64,000 nucleotides of DNA from the NCBI RefSeq assembly GCF_014195505.1, contig NZ_JACIBV010000001.1, positions 4,774,001 to 4,838,000 of the forward strand. The letters are read 5' to 3'. The stretch comes from Nonomuraea dietziae (GTDB lineage Bacteria; Actinomycetota; Actinomycetes; Streptosporangiales; Streptosporangiaceae). Under the pieces are notes generated by a model. It had not been told where the DNA came from. It ran no database searches and saw only the letters and a program-made list of their open reading frames with translations. Made by a program: the position numbers and the translations under genes. Positions 17,301 through 26,557 of the stretch are shown here, one piece after another. Each line of letters begins with the position of its first letter. Positions within the stretch are counted from its first letter, which is position 1.

Positions 17301-17882
17301 TTCAGCTCGCAGATCGGCGGCGGGCCGTACACGCCGGACGGGCGCCTCGCCTCGACTTTCGGAAGGTTCATCGACCTCACCACCGGCAAGCCGGTCGACG
17401 CGGCCTTCGATGTCGTACGCGGCGCCTCGGCAGTGGCCGTCAGCGACCAGGGGCGGCTGGCGTTCAGCGCCGGTCCGGCCGGCCGCATCGCGATGTGGAC
17501 GGTCCAGGGGCCGGCCCAGATCACGCCGGTCCTGCGCGGGACGACGGGTGAGATCGCAGAACTGGCCTTCTCCCCGAAGGGCGACCTGCTCGCCAGCGTG
17601 ACCATGGAGGGCATCCTCCAAATCTGGGACGTCAACGCCATGCGGCGGCTCGGCGGCGCGTTCAACCTGCACGGCTCCCAGATCACCTCGCTCGCCTTCA
17701 GCCCGGACGACTCCACCCTCTACGCCGCCGACTGGGGTTCCGTCTACAAGATCCCGATCGGTGCCGAGCGGATCGTCCAGGACGTGTGCCGCCGTGCCGG
17801 GCACACGCTCTCCCCGGCCGACTGGGCTGCCTTCCTCAAGGACGTGCCCTACCGCGACATCTGCCCGACCAGGCAGCCATAG
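14389..17882 (+). pseudogene. Ser/Thr kinase fused to STAND-type segment, membrane helix and WD40-like propeller; one-base frameshift
   Basis: From GTG 14389, about 1,160 residues in two frames. The kinase domain (1-265) is complete: GSGGQGVVYEA, AIKVL, HRDLKPDNVLL, IDFGIA, SGTPSYMAPE. Next (about 300-440) comes the winged-helix-like region usually found after the NTPase of nSTAND1 proteins, here without a P-loop. A membrane helix follows (about 465-485), then repeated WD40-like blades (FSPKGDLLASVTMEGILQIW; FSPDDSTLYAADWG). The first frame stops at 16482. One missing C in AACACC near 16473 breaks it, and the second frame continues without loss to 17882. It lies inside the putative island. 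Either a recent inactivation or a sequence error. Confidence 0.8.
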
Positions 17883-18126
17883 TGAGCTGGTCTTGAATGC
17901 ACGGGTCACCATGAGGCGCATCCTGTTCGATTTCCTGCGTGTGGCGATGCGCATCCTCTGCCAATCTCAAATCTCAGTGAGATCCCAAGAGACCCGCAAG
18001 GTCCCACGACAAGTCACCAGAGCCTCGAAGGCTGACATCGCTGAAGGAGCAGGGCCTCGCATGACCATGAGGCGTCCTGCTTCATGTCTGCTCAGTGACG
18101 CGGTGGCCGAACAGCAGCGACGCAAT

Positions 18127-18295
18127 TCAGCCCGTCAGGAAGGACGGCGCTTCGCCAACCCACTCCTCGCTCAGCCTCACTCCGGTGGCGAGCTCGATGG
18201 CCGTCAGAGCGGCAGCCCGCCAGCTTTCCCCCTCTCCCAATCGAAACAGGGAAGGACCGCCTGCACCTGCGGCCACCGCTCCCAACCAGGCAGCC
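18127..18295 (-). repeat. Dispersed repeat copy 2, possible IS200/IS605-type right-end remnant
   Basis: About 169 bp closely matching 2620-2790 in the same orientation. The minus-strand frame is open over the copy, ending EEWVGEAPSFLTG then stop within a CCGTC/GACGG stem-loop. Similarity ends abruptly at both sides, as for an element end. Confidence 0.7.
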
Positions 18296-18300
18296 ACATC

Positions 18301-18354
18301 GGCCAGAGGTGAAGGTGGAGCTCCCCACTGGAAGCACCACCTTCGCCTCTGGCC
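18301..18354. terminator. 18-bp hairpin beside repeat copy 2
   Basis: GGCCAGAGGTGAAGGTGG (18301-18318) pairs with 18337-18354 with one mismatch and an 18-nt loop. It can end transcription from either side or be an element end. Confidence 0.5.
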
Positions 18355-18397
18355 CCTGGTCTGCTGGGCTTGTCCTGGGGCGATGGTGACGGGACGA

Positions 18398-18540
18398 TCA
18401 GGCTTCCACCTCAACCACTGACCGCCTGGTGTTCGTCGAGATCATCCTTGATCCCGAGGCCCCCGCCGGAGGCATAACAGGGTCCGGGTAGTAATCGATG
18501 AAATCCAACGCCGCTGGTAGGAGTCTCTCGAACTCCCATA
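18398..18540 (-). pseudogene. Protein C-terminal fragment
   Basis: The frame WEFERLLPAALDFIDYYPDP continuing to RRSVVEVEA and a stop reads like a real soluble protein end. No upstream part and no start. Family not recognised. Confidence 0.35.
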
Positions 18541-18561
18541 AGTCCCATGCAGATCGGGTCG

Positions 18562-19518
18562 CTACCGCCCCTGCTGCGCCAGTAGGGCTCGCTCCTCCGT
18601 TGGAGAGAAACCATTCCGCAGGGGTGGTTCACCGCGCTCGCGATCCCAGGCCAATACGTCGGCCGCCGTCACCTCCAGCGGGGTCGCGGGCATGCCCGCC
18701 GCACGGGCCCCGCGCCGAGCTGCGCTGCTGCGTTGGCCAGTTCGTCCGCACCAGCGGGAACAGCGGTGGCACCGCGTCGGGTGACACCGGCACGATCTCG
18801 ACTTCAGTGCCCGCCACCCGCGCACAGGTCTCGATGAGTGCCACGAGCGTGGTCGGCTCAGCAGGACCCACCGCGTTGAACGCGCCGGGGCGCTCGTCAA
18901 TGAGCAACCGCACCACCAGGCGAGCCAAGTCGCGCGAGTCGATGATCTGCACCGGCTGCTTGGGGTCTGCGGGCAGCGCCACCGGCCCGCCGTGCGAGGC
19001 ACGTCGCACCCAGTACGTGAACATGTCCGATGGGTCGTGTGGCCCGGCCACCTTTCCCGGCCGCACGATCGTCGCTCGCGAGCCGTACCGGGCCATCACA
19101 TCGTCTTCACATGCCACCTTGAGCGGACCGTAGGTGTCGTCGTCGAGCTCCTCGGTGTCGCGCACCTGCGGCCGACGCGGAGCGTCCTCGTCCGAACCCG
19201 GCCCCACGCCAGTGCGCTGATACACCGCGTGGCTTGAGATGAACAGGTATCGGCCAACCCGGTCCCGGAGCGCGTCCATCGACTGCGCGACGTGGCGCGG
19301 CACGTAGCCGCTGACGTCCACGACCGCGTCCCATGTGCCATCGTGCAGTGCTGCGTAGTCGCCGATGTCGCGGTCGCCGATGAGTCGGGTCAGCTGGGGG
19401 AACAAGTCGGTCCCGGTCTTGCCTCGGCCGAACAGGGTCACCTCGGCATCGGCGCGCAGGCATCCTCTACGATGGCGCGACCCACAAAAGATGTACCGCC
19501 AAGAACAAGAATCCGCAT
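18562..19518 (-). pseudogene. NAD-dependent epimerase/reductase, frameshifted
   Basis: A complete short-chain epimerase can be assembled from three frames. The start MRILVLGGTSFVGRAIVEDA carries the Rossmann GGTxFxGR motif. The middle runs from AEVTLFGRGKTGTDLF through SGYVPRHVAQSMDAL to DSRDLARLVVRLL. The tail AAGMPATPLEVTAADVLAWD ends in NGFSPTEERALL. Shifts lie near 19460 and 18725. Such proteins act as reductases or isomerases on small carbonyl or sugar substrates. Inactive as written; sequence error possible. Confidence 0.7.
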
Positions 19519-19609
19519 GGCCAGCGACAGTACCAAGAGGAATCACGAAGGGCTCTGAGGAACTGGTCAAGGTGGAGCACCCACAGGCCTAGCCAAAGAC
19601 CCGTTCGGA

Positions 19610-19679
19610 GTGGCGCGGCCGGCGGAATGCCGTAGGCACCCGAAGGGCGAGCGCAGGCGAGTTCGGCCGGCGGCGCCAC
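19610..19679. repeat. 70-nt imperfect palindrome upstream of the truncated integrase
   Basis: The outer arms (19610-19627 and 19662-19679) pair at 16 of 18 positions: GTGGCGC, one mismatch, GCCGGC, one mismatch, GAA. Such a long folded element near an integrase could be an element end or recombination-related site. It is not a typical terminator. Confidence 0.55.
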
Positions 19680-19782
19680 GGCGGAAAGTCATCCCCGTTG
19701 CTGTGCTGTTGAGATCAGTGAACCTGATGAGTTCGTGCCTCTGCGCAGCCCGAGTGGCGGGCGCGCGCGATAACGGCCCCCA

Positions 19783-19807
19783 GACCCGCACGCGTAGCGT
19801 GCGGGTC
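19783..19807. repeat. Perfect 11-bp hairpin with 3-nt loop
   Basis: GACCCGCACGC - GTA - GCGTGCGGGTC, about 25 nt before the integrase homology begins. Possible terminator or recombination-related structure. Confidence 0.6.
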
Positions 19808-19830
19808 ACAAGCTCGGGCCGCGTGGCGGC

Positions 19831-20469
19831 GTGGCCGATCACCGTATGGGCGTTCTCGTCCTCCTGGCCCTCCTCTTCGGCCTGCGTCGTGGGGAAGCGC
19901 TCGGGCTGATGTGGAGCTCCTTCGACGCGGACGCCCGCACACTTCGCGTGACCCACGCGGTCAAGCGGATCAAGAACCGCTCCCCCAACGCCACGACACG
20001 GACGAGAATCGTGATCAGTGAGCTCAAGACCAAACGCTCCCGCCGTACCCTCTGCCTCACACCAGAGCTGATCGAGGTGATCAGGCGTCACAGGTCCGCT
20101 CATCATCAGGAGCGGCTCCAGGCCGGCGAGTCCTGGACTGAGCATGGGCTGATGTTCCCAACTTCTTTCGGCAACCCGTCCGACCCGGACACCTTCTCGC
20201 ACCTGTTCTCCAGGTTGGCCAGGAAGGCGGGCCTCGGTCACTGGCATCCGCACGAGCTGCGCCACTCCGGCGCCTCGCTCATGCTCGCCCAAGGCACTCC
20301 GCTGCACGTCGTCTCCGAAGTGCTCCGCCACGCCAGCATCGCGATCACGAAGGATGTCTACGGGCATCTGCTGGAGGGCGAGAGGCGCGCGGCAACGGAG
20401 GCCATTTCGACCGCCCTCCTGGGGAAACAGTCTCCGGTGGCTCCCAACGACAAGGAAGACACCGGATGA
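19831..20469 (+). CDS. Tyrosine recombinase/integrase, catalytic domain only
   Basis: 212 residues covering only the catalytic half. The first active-site Arg is in LFGLRRGEALGL, the beta-hairpin Lys in LKTKRSRRTL, HxxR in HPHELRHSGASL, then RHASIAITKDVYGHLL with the second His and the Tyr nucleophile. The arm-binding and core-binding domains (about 170-200 residues) are missing, so it is probably inactive alone. It ends 62 nt before the tRNA-Thr 3' end and is convergent with it, the usual arrangement for tRNA-integrating elements. Confidence 0.85.
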   Translation: MADHRMGVLVLLALLFGLRRGEALGLMWSSFDADARTLRVTHAVKRIKNRSPNATTRTRIVISELKTKRSRRTLCLTPELIEVIRRHRSAHHQERLQAGESWTEHGLMFPTSFGNPSDPDTFSHLFSRLARKAGLGHWHPHELRHSGASLMLAQGTPLHVVSEVLRHASIAITKDVYGHLLEGERRAATEAISTALLGKQSPVAPNDKEDTG

Positions 20470-20476
20470 AGCACCG

Positions 20477-20527
20477 AAACGACAAGGCCCCTGATGGCGT
20501 AATGCCTGTTCAGGGGCCTTGTCGTTT
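20477..20527. terminator. Bidirectional terminator between integrase and tRNA-Thr
   Basis: A perfect 18-bp stem (20477-20494 with 20510-20527) and 15-nt loop. The tRNA 3' end is 4 nt away, so it ends both transcripts. Confidence 0.85.
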
Positions 20528-20531
20528 GCAG

Positions 20532-20604
20532 AGCCGACGTGGGGAATCGAACCCCAAACCTTCTGTTTACAAGACAGATGCTCTGCCGATTGAGCTACGT
20601 CGGC
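20532..20604 (-). tRNA. tRNA-Thr (anticodon TGT)
   Basis: 73 nt with a complete cloverleaf: acceptor GCCGACG/CGTCGGC with discriminator T, D-arm AGCTCAATCGGCAGAGC, anticodon loop CTTGTAA (TGT), T-arm GGGGTTCGATTCCCC. CCA is not encoded. Its 3' half is duplicated at 12773-12814. Confidence 0.95.
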
Positions 20605-20624
20605 ACGGCCCAACAGTCTAGACG

Positions 20625-21587
20625 CTACCGCCGCCGATGACGAGCGACCTCGTACAACGTCACCCCAGCCGCCACCCCTGCGTTGAGCGACTCCGCCGCC
20701 GCATGCATCGGGATGCGGGCCACCACGTCGCACTGTTCGCTCACCAACCGCGACAACCCCTTCCCCTCGGACCCGACCACCACGACGAGAGGCTCCTGAA
20801 GGAGCTCCACCTCGTCGATGTCGACACGGCCCGCGCCGTCCAGGCCCACCACGAACAGGCCCGCCTCGCGGTACTCGCGCAGCGCGGCCGTCAGGTTGGA
20901 CGCGCGGGCGACGCGGAGGTTGGCGAGGGCGCCCGCCGAGGTCTTCCATGCGCCGCCGGTGACGCCGGCCGCCCTACGTGAGGGGATGAGCATTCCGTGC
21001 GCGCCGAAGGCCGTGGCCGAGCGGGCGATGGCGCCCAGGTTGCGCGGGTCGGTGACGCCGTCGAGCGCGACGATCAGCGGGACCTCGGCGGCGTCGTGGG
21101 CGATCTCGAGGAGCTCGGAGGGGTGCGCGTAGGAGTAGGCCGGGATCTGCAGGGCGACGCCCTGGTGGACGGCGCCCTCGGTGAGCCGGTCGAGCTTGTC
21201 GCGGCTGACCTCGAGCAGCGCGACACCGTTGTCCGCGGCGACCTTGATGGCCTCGCGGACGCGGTCGTCGTTGTCGATGCGCTGGGCGACGTAGAGCGCG
21301 TTGGCCGGGACGCCCGCCACAAGCGCCTCGAGGACCGGGTTGCGCCCGCCGATGTACTCGGGCGCGTCCTCGGAGCGCTTCTGCCGTACCGGAGCCTTGG
21401 AGGAGGCCCCACCCCGATCCTCGCGGGCGATGCGCTCACCGCGCGCCTTGTCCTTGTACCAGTGCCTCATGTGCGCAGGCGGAGTCGCGCCCTTGCCTTC
21501 CAGGGACCGGCGTACGTTGCCACCTGTGCCCTTGGCCGGTCCCTTCTTCTTGGAGGGCCTGCCCGACGCTCTTCCACCTGCTGCCAT
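20625..21587 (-). CDS. rlmB: 23S rRNA (guanosine(2251)-2'-O)-methyltransferase RlmB
   Basis: 320 residues. A lysine/arginine-rich N-terminal extension is followed by the substrate-binding domain (GGRNPVLEALVAG) and the SPOUT knot: LDGVTDPRNLGAIARSA (motif 1), VVVGSEGKGLSRL (motif 2) and PMHAAAESLNAGVAAG (motif 3; usually I/V at the first position and S at the fourth). It methylates the ribose of G2251 in 23S rRNA. It lies 13 nt after cysS, forming the usual actinobacterial cysS-rlmB pair. Confidence 0.93.
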   Translation of the reverse strand: MAAGGRASGRPSKKKGPAKGTGGNVRRSLEGKGATPPAHMRHWYKDKARGERIAREDRGGASSKAPVRQKRSEDAPEYIGGRNPVLEALVAGVPANALYVAQRIDNDDRVREAIKVAADNGVALLEVSRDKLDRLTEGAVHQGVALQIPAYSYAHPSELLEIAHDAAEVPLIVALDGVTDPRNLGAIARSATAFGAHGMLIPSRRAAGVTGGAWKTSAGALANLRVARASNLTAALREYREAGLFVVGLDGAGRVDIDEVELLQEPLVVVVGSEGKGLSRLVSEQCDVVARIPMHAAAESLNAGVAAGVTLYEVARHRRR

Positions 21588-21600
21588 GCAACCAAGGGTA

Positions 21601-22992
<1,392 letters not shown>

Positions 22993-23035
22993 GAACGCAA
23001 GGCTAACGCCTCACCCCGCCTCACAGGCCGAAGAA

Positions 23036-23422
23036 TCAGCCCCTGAGAGTCACCTTCTCGGCACGGATGCGTACGATCAGGCGCTCGTTGCCGGGCGTGT
23101 CCTCCCACGGCTTGCCCGTGTACTTGTGCGAGAGCTCCTGGATCAGCTCGCCGGTGGGGTCGTCCTCCATGACCACGCGGCCCCGCACCTCGGCGTACCG
23201 GAACGGGTTGGCGGGATCGATGACGAGGATGCTGGCCCTGGGCTCGCGCGCGAAATTACGCGGCTTGCGCCGTCCCTTCACCGTGGAGAACAGGATGTCG
23301 TCCCCATCGGTCCGCACCCAGACCACGCTCGACTGCGGTCCGCCGTCGGGGTTGATGCTCGTCACTGTGGCGTAGTTGGCGGCGTCGAACAGCTTACGTA
23401 CGTCCTCGTTCATGAACACCAT
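23036..23422 (-). CDS. PPOX-class F420/FMN-dependent oxidoreductase
   Basis: 128 residues with the split-barrel fold of pyridoxamine-oxidase-like proteins: YATVTSINPDGGPQSSVVWV, then FSTVKGRRKPRNFAREPRAS (cofactor phosphate-binding) and YAEVRGRVVMEDDPTGE. In actinobacteria this class usually binds F420. The start may be 23422 or ATG 23413. There is no clear ribosome-binding site, and the divergent gene begins only 23 nt away, so a leaderless transcript is likely. Confidence 0.85.
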   Translation of the reverse strand: MVFMNEDVRKLFDAANYATVTSINPDGGPQSSVVWVRTDGDDILFSTVKGRRKPRNFAREPRASILVIDPANPFRYAEVRGRVVMEDDPTGELIQELSHKYTGKPWEDTPGNERLIVRIRAEKVTLRG

Positions 23423-23445
23423 TGTTCTGTAGGCTCGAACCCGCC

Positions 23446-25236
23446 ATGGATGTGACTCCCCCCTCCGCTCTGCGCCGCATCGGCATCGCGCTCGCCGGGC
23501 TCGCCGTCGCGGGCCTGACCGCCGCCGCCTGTGTCCTCTCCTTCGACGACCTGCGCGCCCTCGCCGTTCTCGGTACGGCCCGCGCCGACCTCGCCTATCT
23601 TTACCCCGCGGGCTTCGACGCCCTGCTGGTGGTCGCGCTGATCAGCGTGCTGCTGCTGCGCTCGGGGCGACTGCTCGTGCGCGCCCAGGCGGCCGTCGTG
23701 CTGGTCCTGCTCATCGTGGCCGCCGCCACCGTCAACGTGCTCGCCGCGGTCGGCGGTCTCGGCCGCCTGCCCGCCCAGCCGGTGGCGGTGGGCGTCGCGG
23801 TCACGCCGTGGGTGCTGCTGGCGGTGGCGCTGTGGCTGTGGCTGGTGCTGATCAAACACGTGCAGACGCGCCGCGCGACCCCCGACGAGCCAGGCGGTAC
23901 GGCGGAGCCCGACATCCTGCCCTTCCGCGGACATCGTGAGGCGCCTCCCCTGACCGGCTCGGCCGAGCAGGAGCCCGAGCCGACCCCGGTGATCGGGCCC
24001 ACCGCTGCTCCGGAGACGCCGCCGGTGTCGCAGCTCCCCTCGATCCCCGAGCCCTCCATCCCGGTGTCGGAGCGTGTCGCCCGATGGGAGGCCGAGTCGC
24101 ACAGGAGGGTCGAGGCGGAACGGCGCGCCGTACCCGAGCCACGCCTGGACCCCGACCCCCTGGATCTGGAGCCACGCCCGGACCCCGACCCCTCGGGCCA
24201 GGCGCCCGCAGGCGCTCCCGGCACGGCGGAGACCCACCCGGCCGGCCACCCAACGGACGGCCACCCGACGGAGGCCCGCCCAACGGACGGTCACCCGGCG
24301 GAGGCCCGCTCAGCGGACGCCGCCGCGGAGGAGCCCGTCCGAGCGGATGACGCCGTAGAGGCGGCTCGCGCCGCCGAGGAGGCTCGCGCGGAGGACGCTC
24401 GCAGCGCCAAGGCTCAGGCGGAGGCTCGCGCTGAGGAGATCCGCGCGGAAGCTCTCCGGGCAGAGGCTCTCCGGGCAGAGGCTCTCCGGGCAGAAGCTGA
24501 GGAGGCTCGCCTGCGGGAGGTCGCCCTGGAGGAGGCTCGACTGCAGGAGGAGGCTCGCAGGGAGGAGATGCGGCTGGAGGAGAGCGCGCCGGTGACCTGG
24601 GAGGCCCCGGAGGACGCCACCGCGCCGCACCACCCTCTCTCGCAGGACGACACGGCCCCACATCACCTCCCCTCGTCGGATGACACGGCGCCGCACCACA
24701 TCCCCTCGGCGGCCGCGCATTCAGAAACCCAGGAGCCATCGGCAGCCCCCCGAGCCGCCGAAGTCGAGCCCGCCCACGAAGCCGCGCCCGCTCCTGAGCC
24801 CGTGCCTGAGCCCGAGCCCGCGCCCGAGCGGCGGCGGCCCGTTCGCTGGGGGGATCTGCGCAGGACCCCGCCCGCCGACGTGCTCGTCCACCCCCGCCCC
24901 GACGCCAACCGCGACGCCGACACCCAGCCCGTCCGCGTCATCACCGACCACACCCCGAACCCTCAGAAGACGTTCGCCGTGGCCGACGGCCCCGACCCTG
25001 GCCACGGCCCCGAGGCGGCCGACGAGACCGAGCCCACGCACGGCCCCGCCCAAGCCGGCCCGCATCCCACCGGAGATGCCACAGCGCCGCAGGACCCCGG
25101 CGAGCCTCCGGCACCGGACCGTGCCGCGGACCCCTCCGCTCCGTCCACCGGGGACTCCACGGGCGAGCACGACGCGCCGTACGCCGACGCCCCCTCAGGA
25201 CGCCGACGCAGCACCCCACGCCCACCCGAGGAGTAA
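23446..25236 (+). CDS. DUF2637 membrane protein with long disordered tail
   Basis: 596 residues from ATG 23446. Four membrane helices lie within the first ~140 residues (GIALAGLAVAGLTAAACVLS; LLVVALISVLLL; AAVVLVLLIVAAATV; WVLLAVALWLWLVLI), as in actinobacterial DUF2637 proteins linked to mobile elements and SpdA-like transfer genes. The rest is Pro/Ala/Glu-rich, with Ala-Glu-Arg coiled-coil repeats (ALRAEALRAEALRAEA) and TAPHH repeats. It lacks a clear DNA-binding domain. Function unknown. Confidence 0.8.
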   Translation: MDVTPPSALRRIGIALAGLAVAGLTAAACVLSFDDLRALAVLGTARADLAYLYPAGFDALLVVALISVLLLRSGRLLVRAQAAVVLVLLIVAAATVNVLAAVGGLGRLPAQPVAVGVAVTPWVLLAVALWLWLVLIKHVQTRRATPDEPGGTAEPDILPFRGHREAPPLTGSAEQEPEPTPVIGPTAAPETPPVSQLPSIPEPSIPVSERVARWEAESHRRVEAERRAVPEPRLDPDPLDLEPRPDPDPSGQAPAGAPGTAETHPAGHPTDGHPTEARPTDGHPAEARSADAAAEEPVRADDAVEAARAAEEARAEDARSAKAQAEARAEEIRAEALRAEALRAEALRAEAEEARLREVALEEARLQEEARREEMRLEESAPVTWEAPEDATAPHHPLSQDDTAPHHLPSSDDTAPHHIPSAAAHSETQEPSAAPRAAEVEPAHEAAPAPEPVPEPEPAPERRRPVRWGDLRRTPPADVLVHPRPDANRDADTQPVRVITDHTPNPQKTFAVADGPDPGHGPEAADETEPTHGPAQAGPHPTGDATAPQDPGEPPAPDRAADPSAPSTGDSTGEHDAPYADAPSGRRRSTPRPPEE

Positions 25237-25584
25237 CCCTCGAGCCCGCCCCGGCGACGGAGTGGCCCTCGAGCCGCGAGTGGTTCAGGCCAGGAGGCTC
25301 TATCAAGCCCAGGCGACCGAAGCGGCTCAGGAGAGCAAGTCGGGCGGCCCCAAGCGGGAGAGTCAGCCGCGCCAGGTGAGCGCCAGGTGAGCGCCAGGCG
25401 AGCGGCCGAGAGGGAGCCGCAGCGGGCGGCAGAAGAGGGGGCCGCAGCGAGGGCCGCAGTGGGCGGCAGGAAGAGGGCCGCAGTGGGCGGCCGGGAGGGG
25501 CGTGGTGGGCGGCGGAGAGGGGCCGCGGTGGGCGGCTGCCGTACGAGACGCTCCCCTGCCCCCCGAACACCGCCGGCAAGCCAC
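25237..25584. repeat. GC-rich imperfect repeats downstream of the DUF2637 gene
   Basis: No gene. From about 25384 to 25530 variants of GGCCGCAGTGGGCGGC and GAGAGG recur irregularly. Expect assembly and read-depth problems here. Confidence 0.6.
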
Positions 25585-25615
25585 GATCGCCGGTGCGCTG
25601 AGCGCACCGGCGATC
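25585..25615. terminator. Strong hairpin terminator
   Basis: A perfect 14-bp stem GATCGCCGGTGCGC / GCGCACCGGCGATC with a 3-nt loop. It lies between the DUF2637 gene and the convergent GlsB gene. The 150 nt after it hold nothing recognisable. Confidence 0.8.
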
Positions 25616-25765
25616 TGATGGCCTAGAGGTCGGTCTCCCTGAGGGATGCTGCTGAAGAGGGAACGGGAGACAGACCCGTCCTACGGGACGGCGGCAGCCT
25701 CCGTCTCAGCGCGCGAACGCCTCACTCCCCGAGGTTCGGCGAGGCTGAGAGGAGCCTCCTGCCGC

Positions 25766-26035
25766 CTAAACGCTCGTGCCGCGACGGAGACCCGCCACGA
25801 TGCCGACGCCGACAACGGCCAGGACGACCTGCATCACCAGTTCGATCCAGTCGATGCCAGGCGTCGTCTGTACGCCCAGGACCTGGGCGAGAGCGGTGCC
25901 GATCAGTGCCGCCACGATGCCGACCACGATGGTCAGGATCCAGCCGATGGCCTGCCTGCCGGGAAGCAGAAGACGACCGATCGCGCCGATGACGGCACCG
26001 ATGACGATGGCGCCGAGGATGGATGCGATTGTCAT
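25766..26035 (-). CDS. GlsB/YeaQ/YmgE family stress-response membrane protein
   Basis: 89 residues, nearly all hydrophobic. Three membrane helices with the family pattern IGAVIGAIGRLLLPGRQAIG, then GIVAALIGTALA and a final helix. Small inner-membrane proteins induced by envelope or acid stress in other bacteria; mechanism unknown. Paralogue of the next gene (26129-26398). GGGGAGG lies 7 nt before the ATG and can be masked by the leader hairpin. Confidence 0.88.
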   Translation of the reverse strand: MTIASILGAIVIGAVIGAIGRLLLPGRQAIGWILTIVVGIVAALIGTALAQVLGVQTTPGIDWIELVMQVVLAVVGVGIVAGLRRGTSV

Positions 26036-26040
26036 GAGAA

Positions 26041-26078
26041 CCTCCCCGTGAGAGTGAGCTTTTCACTTCTCACGGGAG
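26041..26078 (-). promoter_or_regulatory. Leader hairpin reaching the GlsB ribosome-binding site
   Basis: On the minus-strand mRNA, TCCCGTGAGAAGTGA pairs with CACTCTCACGGGG with a 1-nt bulge and a short A-rich loop. The 3' arm contains the first bases of the GGGGAGG site. Melting or protein binding could control translation. Confidence 0.45.
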
Positions 26079-26128
26079 TCGATTACCCCTCTACACCGTG
26101 ATTATCGCGTCCATGCCGAAGACGCAGG

Positions 26129-26398
26129 TCAGCGTGTACCCCTGCTCATCTGGGCCCGCGCGAGGATGAACACTCCTATGACCGCGAAGAGGATCTGCAG
26201 GCCGTGCTGGATCCAGTTGATGCCCCGCGTCTCGCTCACGCCGAGCAGGTAGGCCACGAAGGTGCCGAGCAGCGCGCCTACGACGCCCACCACCCAGGTC
26301 ATGGCGATCGACATGTCCTGCTTGCCGGGCACGATGAGCCTCGCGATCGCGCCGATGATGATGCCGAAGACGATCGCGGAAATGATCGCACCGATCAT
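26129..26398 (-). CDS. GlsB/YeaQ/YmgE family membrane protein (second copy)
   Basis: 89 residues, three membrane helices, with IGAIARLIVPGKQDMSIAMT and VVGVVGALLGTFVAYLLGV. The same fold and length as the previous gene but clearly diverged, so an old duplication. GGGGGGAGA precedes ATG 26398, which is preferred over the upstream ATG. Confidence 0.87.
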   Translation of the reverse strand: MIGAIISAIVFGIIIGAIARLIVPGKQDMSIAMTWVVGVVGALLGTFVAYLLGVSETRGINWIQHGLQILFAVIGVFILARAQMSRGTR

Positions 26399-26472
26399 GT
26401 CAGTCTCCCCCCGTGACGATGACATGTCAGAACTGGACATACCCGGCATCGTCGCAGCTTACGCATGCCAAA

Positions 26473-26510
26473 GGCGACGGTCCGTACCGCGCCAGTGACG
26501 GACCGTCGCC
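26473..26510. terminator. Hairpin terminator between ispF and GlsB genes
   Basis: A perfect 13-bp stem (GGCGACGGTCCGT / ACGGACCGTCGCC) with a 12-nt loop. It lies 48 nt beyond the ispF stop on the transcribed minus strand. Confidence 0.8.
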
Positions 26511-26557
26511 CTCGGTGGCATGGCGGGCTAGACATCACCCGCCGGGATTACCCCTCG

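Larger units (their letters stand above)
17883..18397. other. Intergenic region with dispersed repeat and hairpin
   Basis: No gene seen. It contains repeat copy 2 (18127-18295), directly followed by a long hairpin (18301-18354). An ACCATGAGGCG motif occurs twice (near 17910 and 18063) without obvious meaning. Confidence 0.45.

Noticed and set aside
20532..20604. tRNA read on the plus strand
   Set aside because: Only the minus strand gives proper D-, anticodon and T-arms with anticodon TGT.
19567..20949. Long minus-strand frame opposite the integrase
   Set aside because: It runs through the tRNA and terminator; the integrase catalytic residues on the plus strand are clear.
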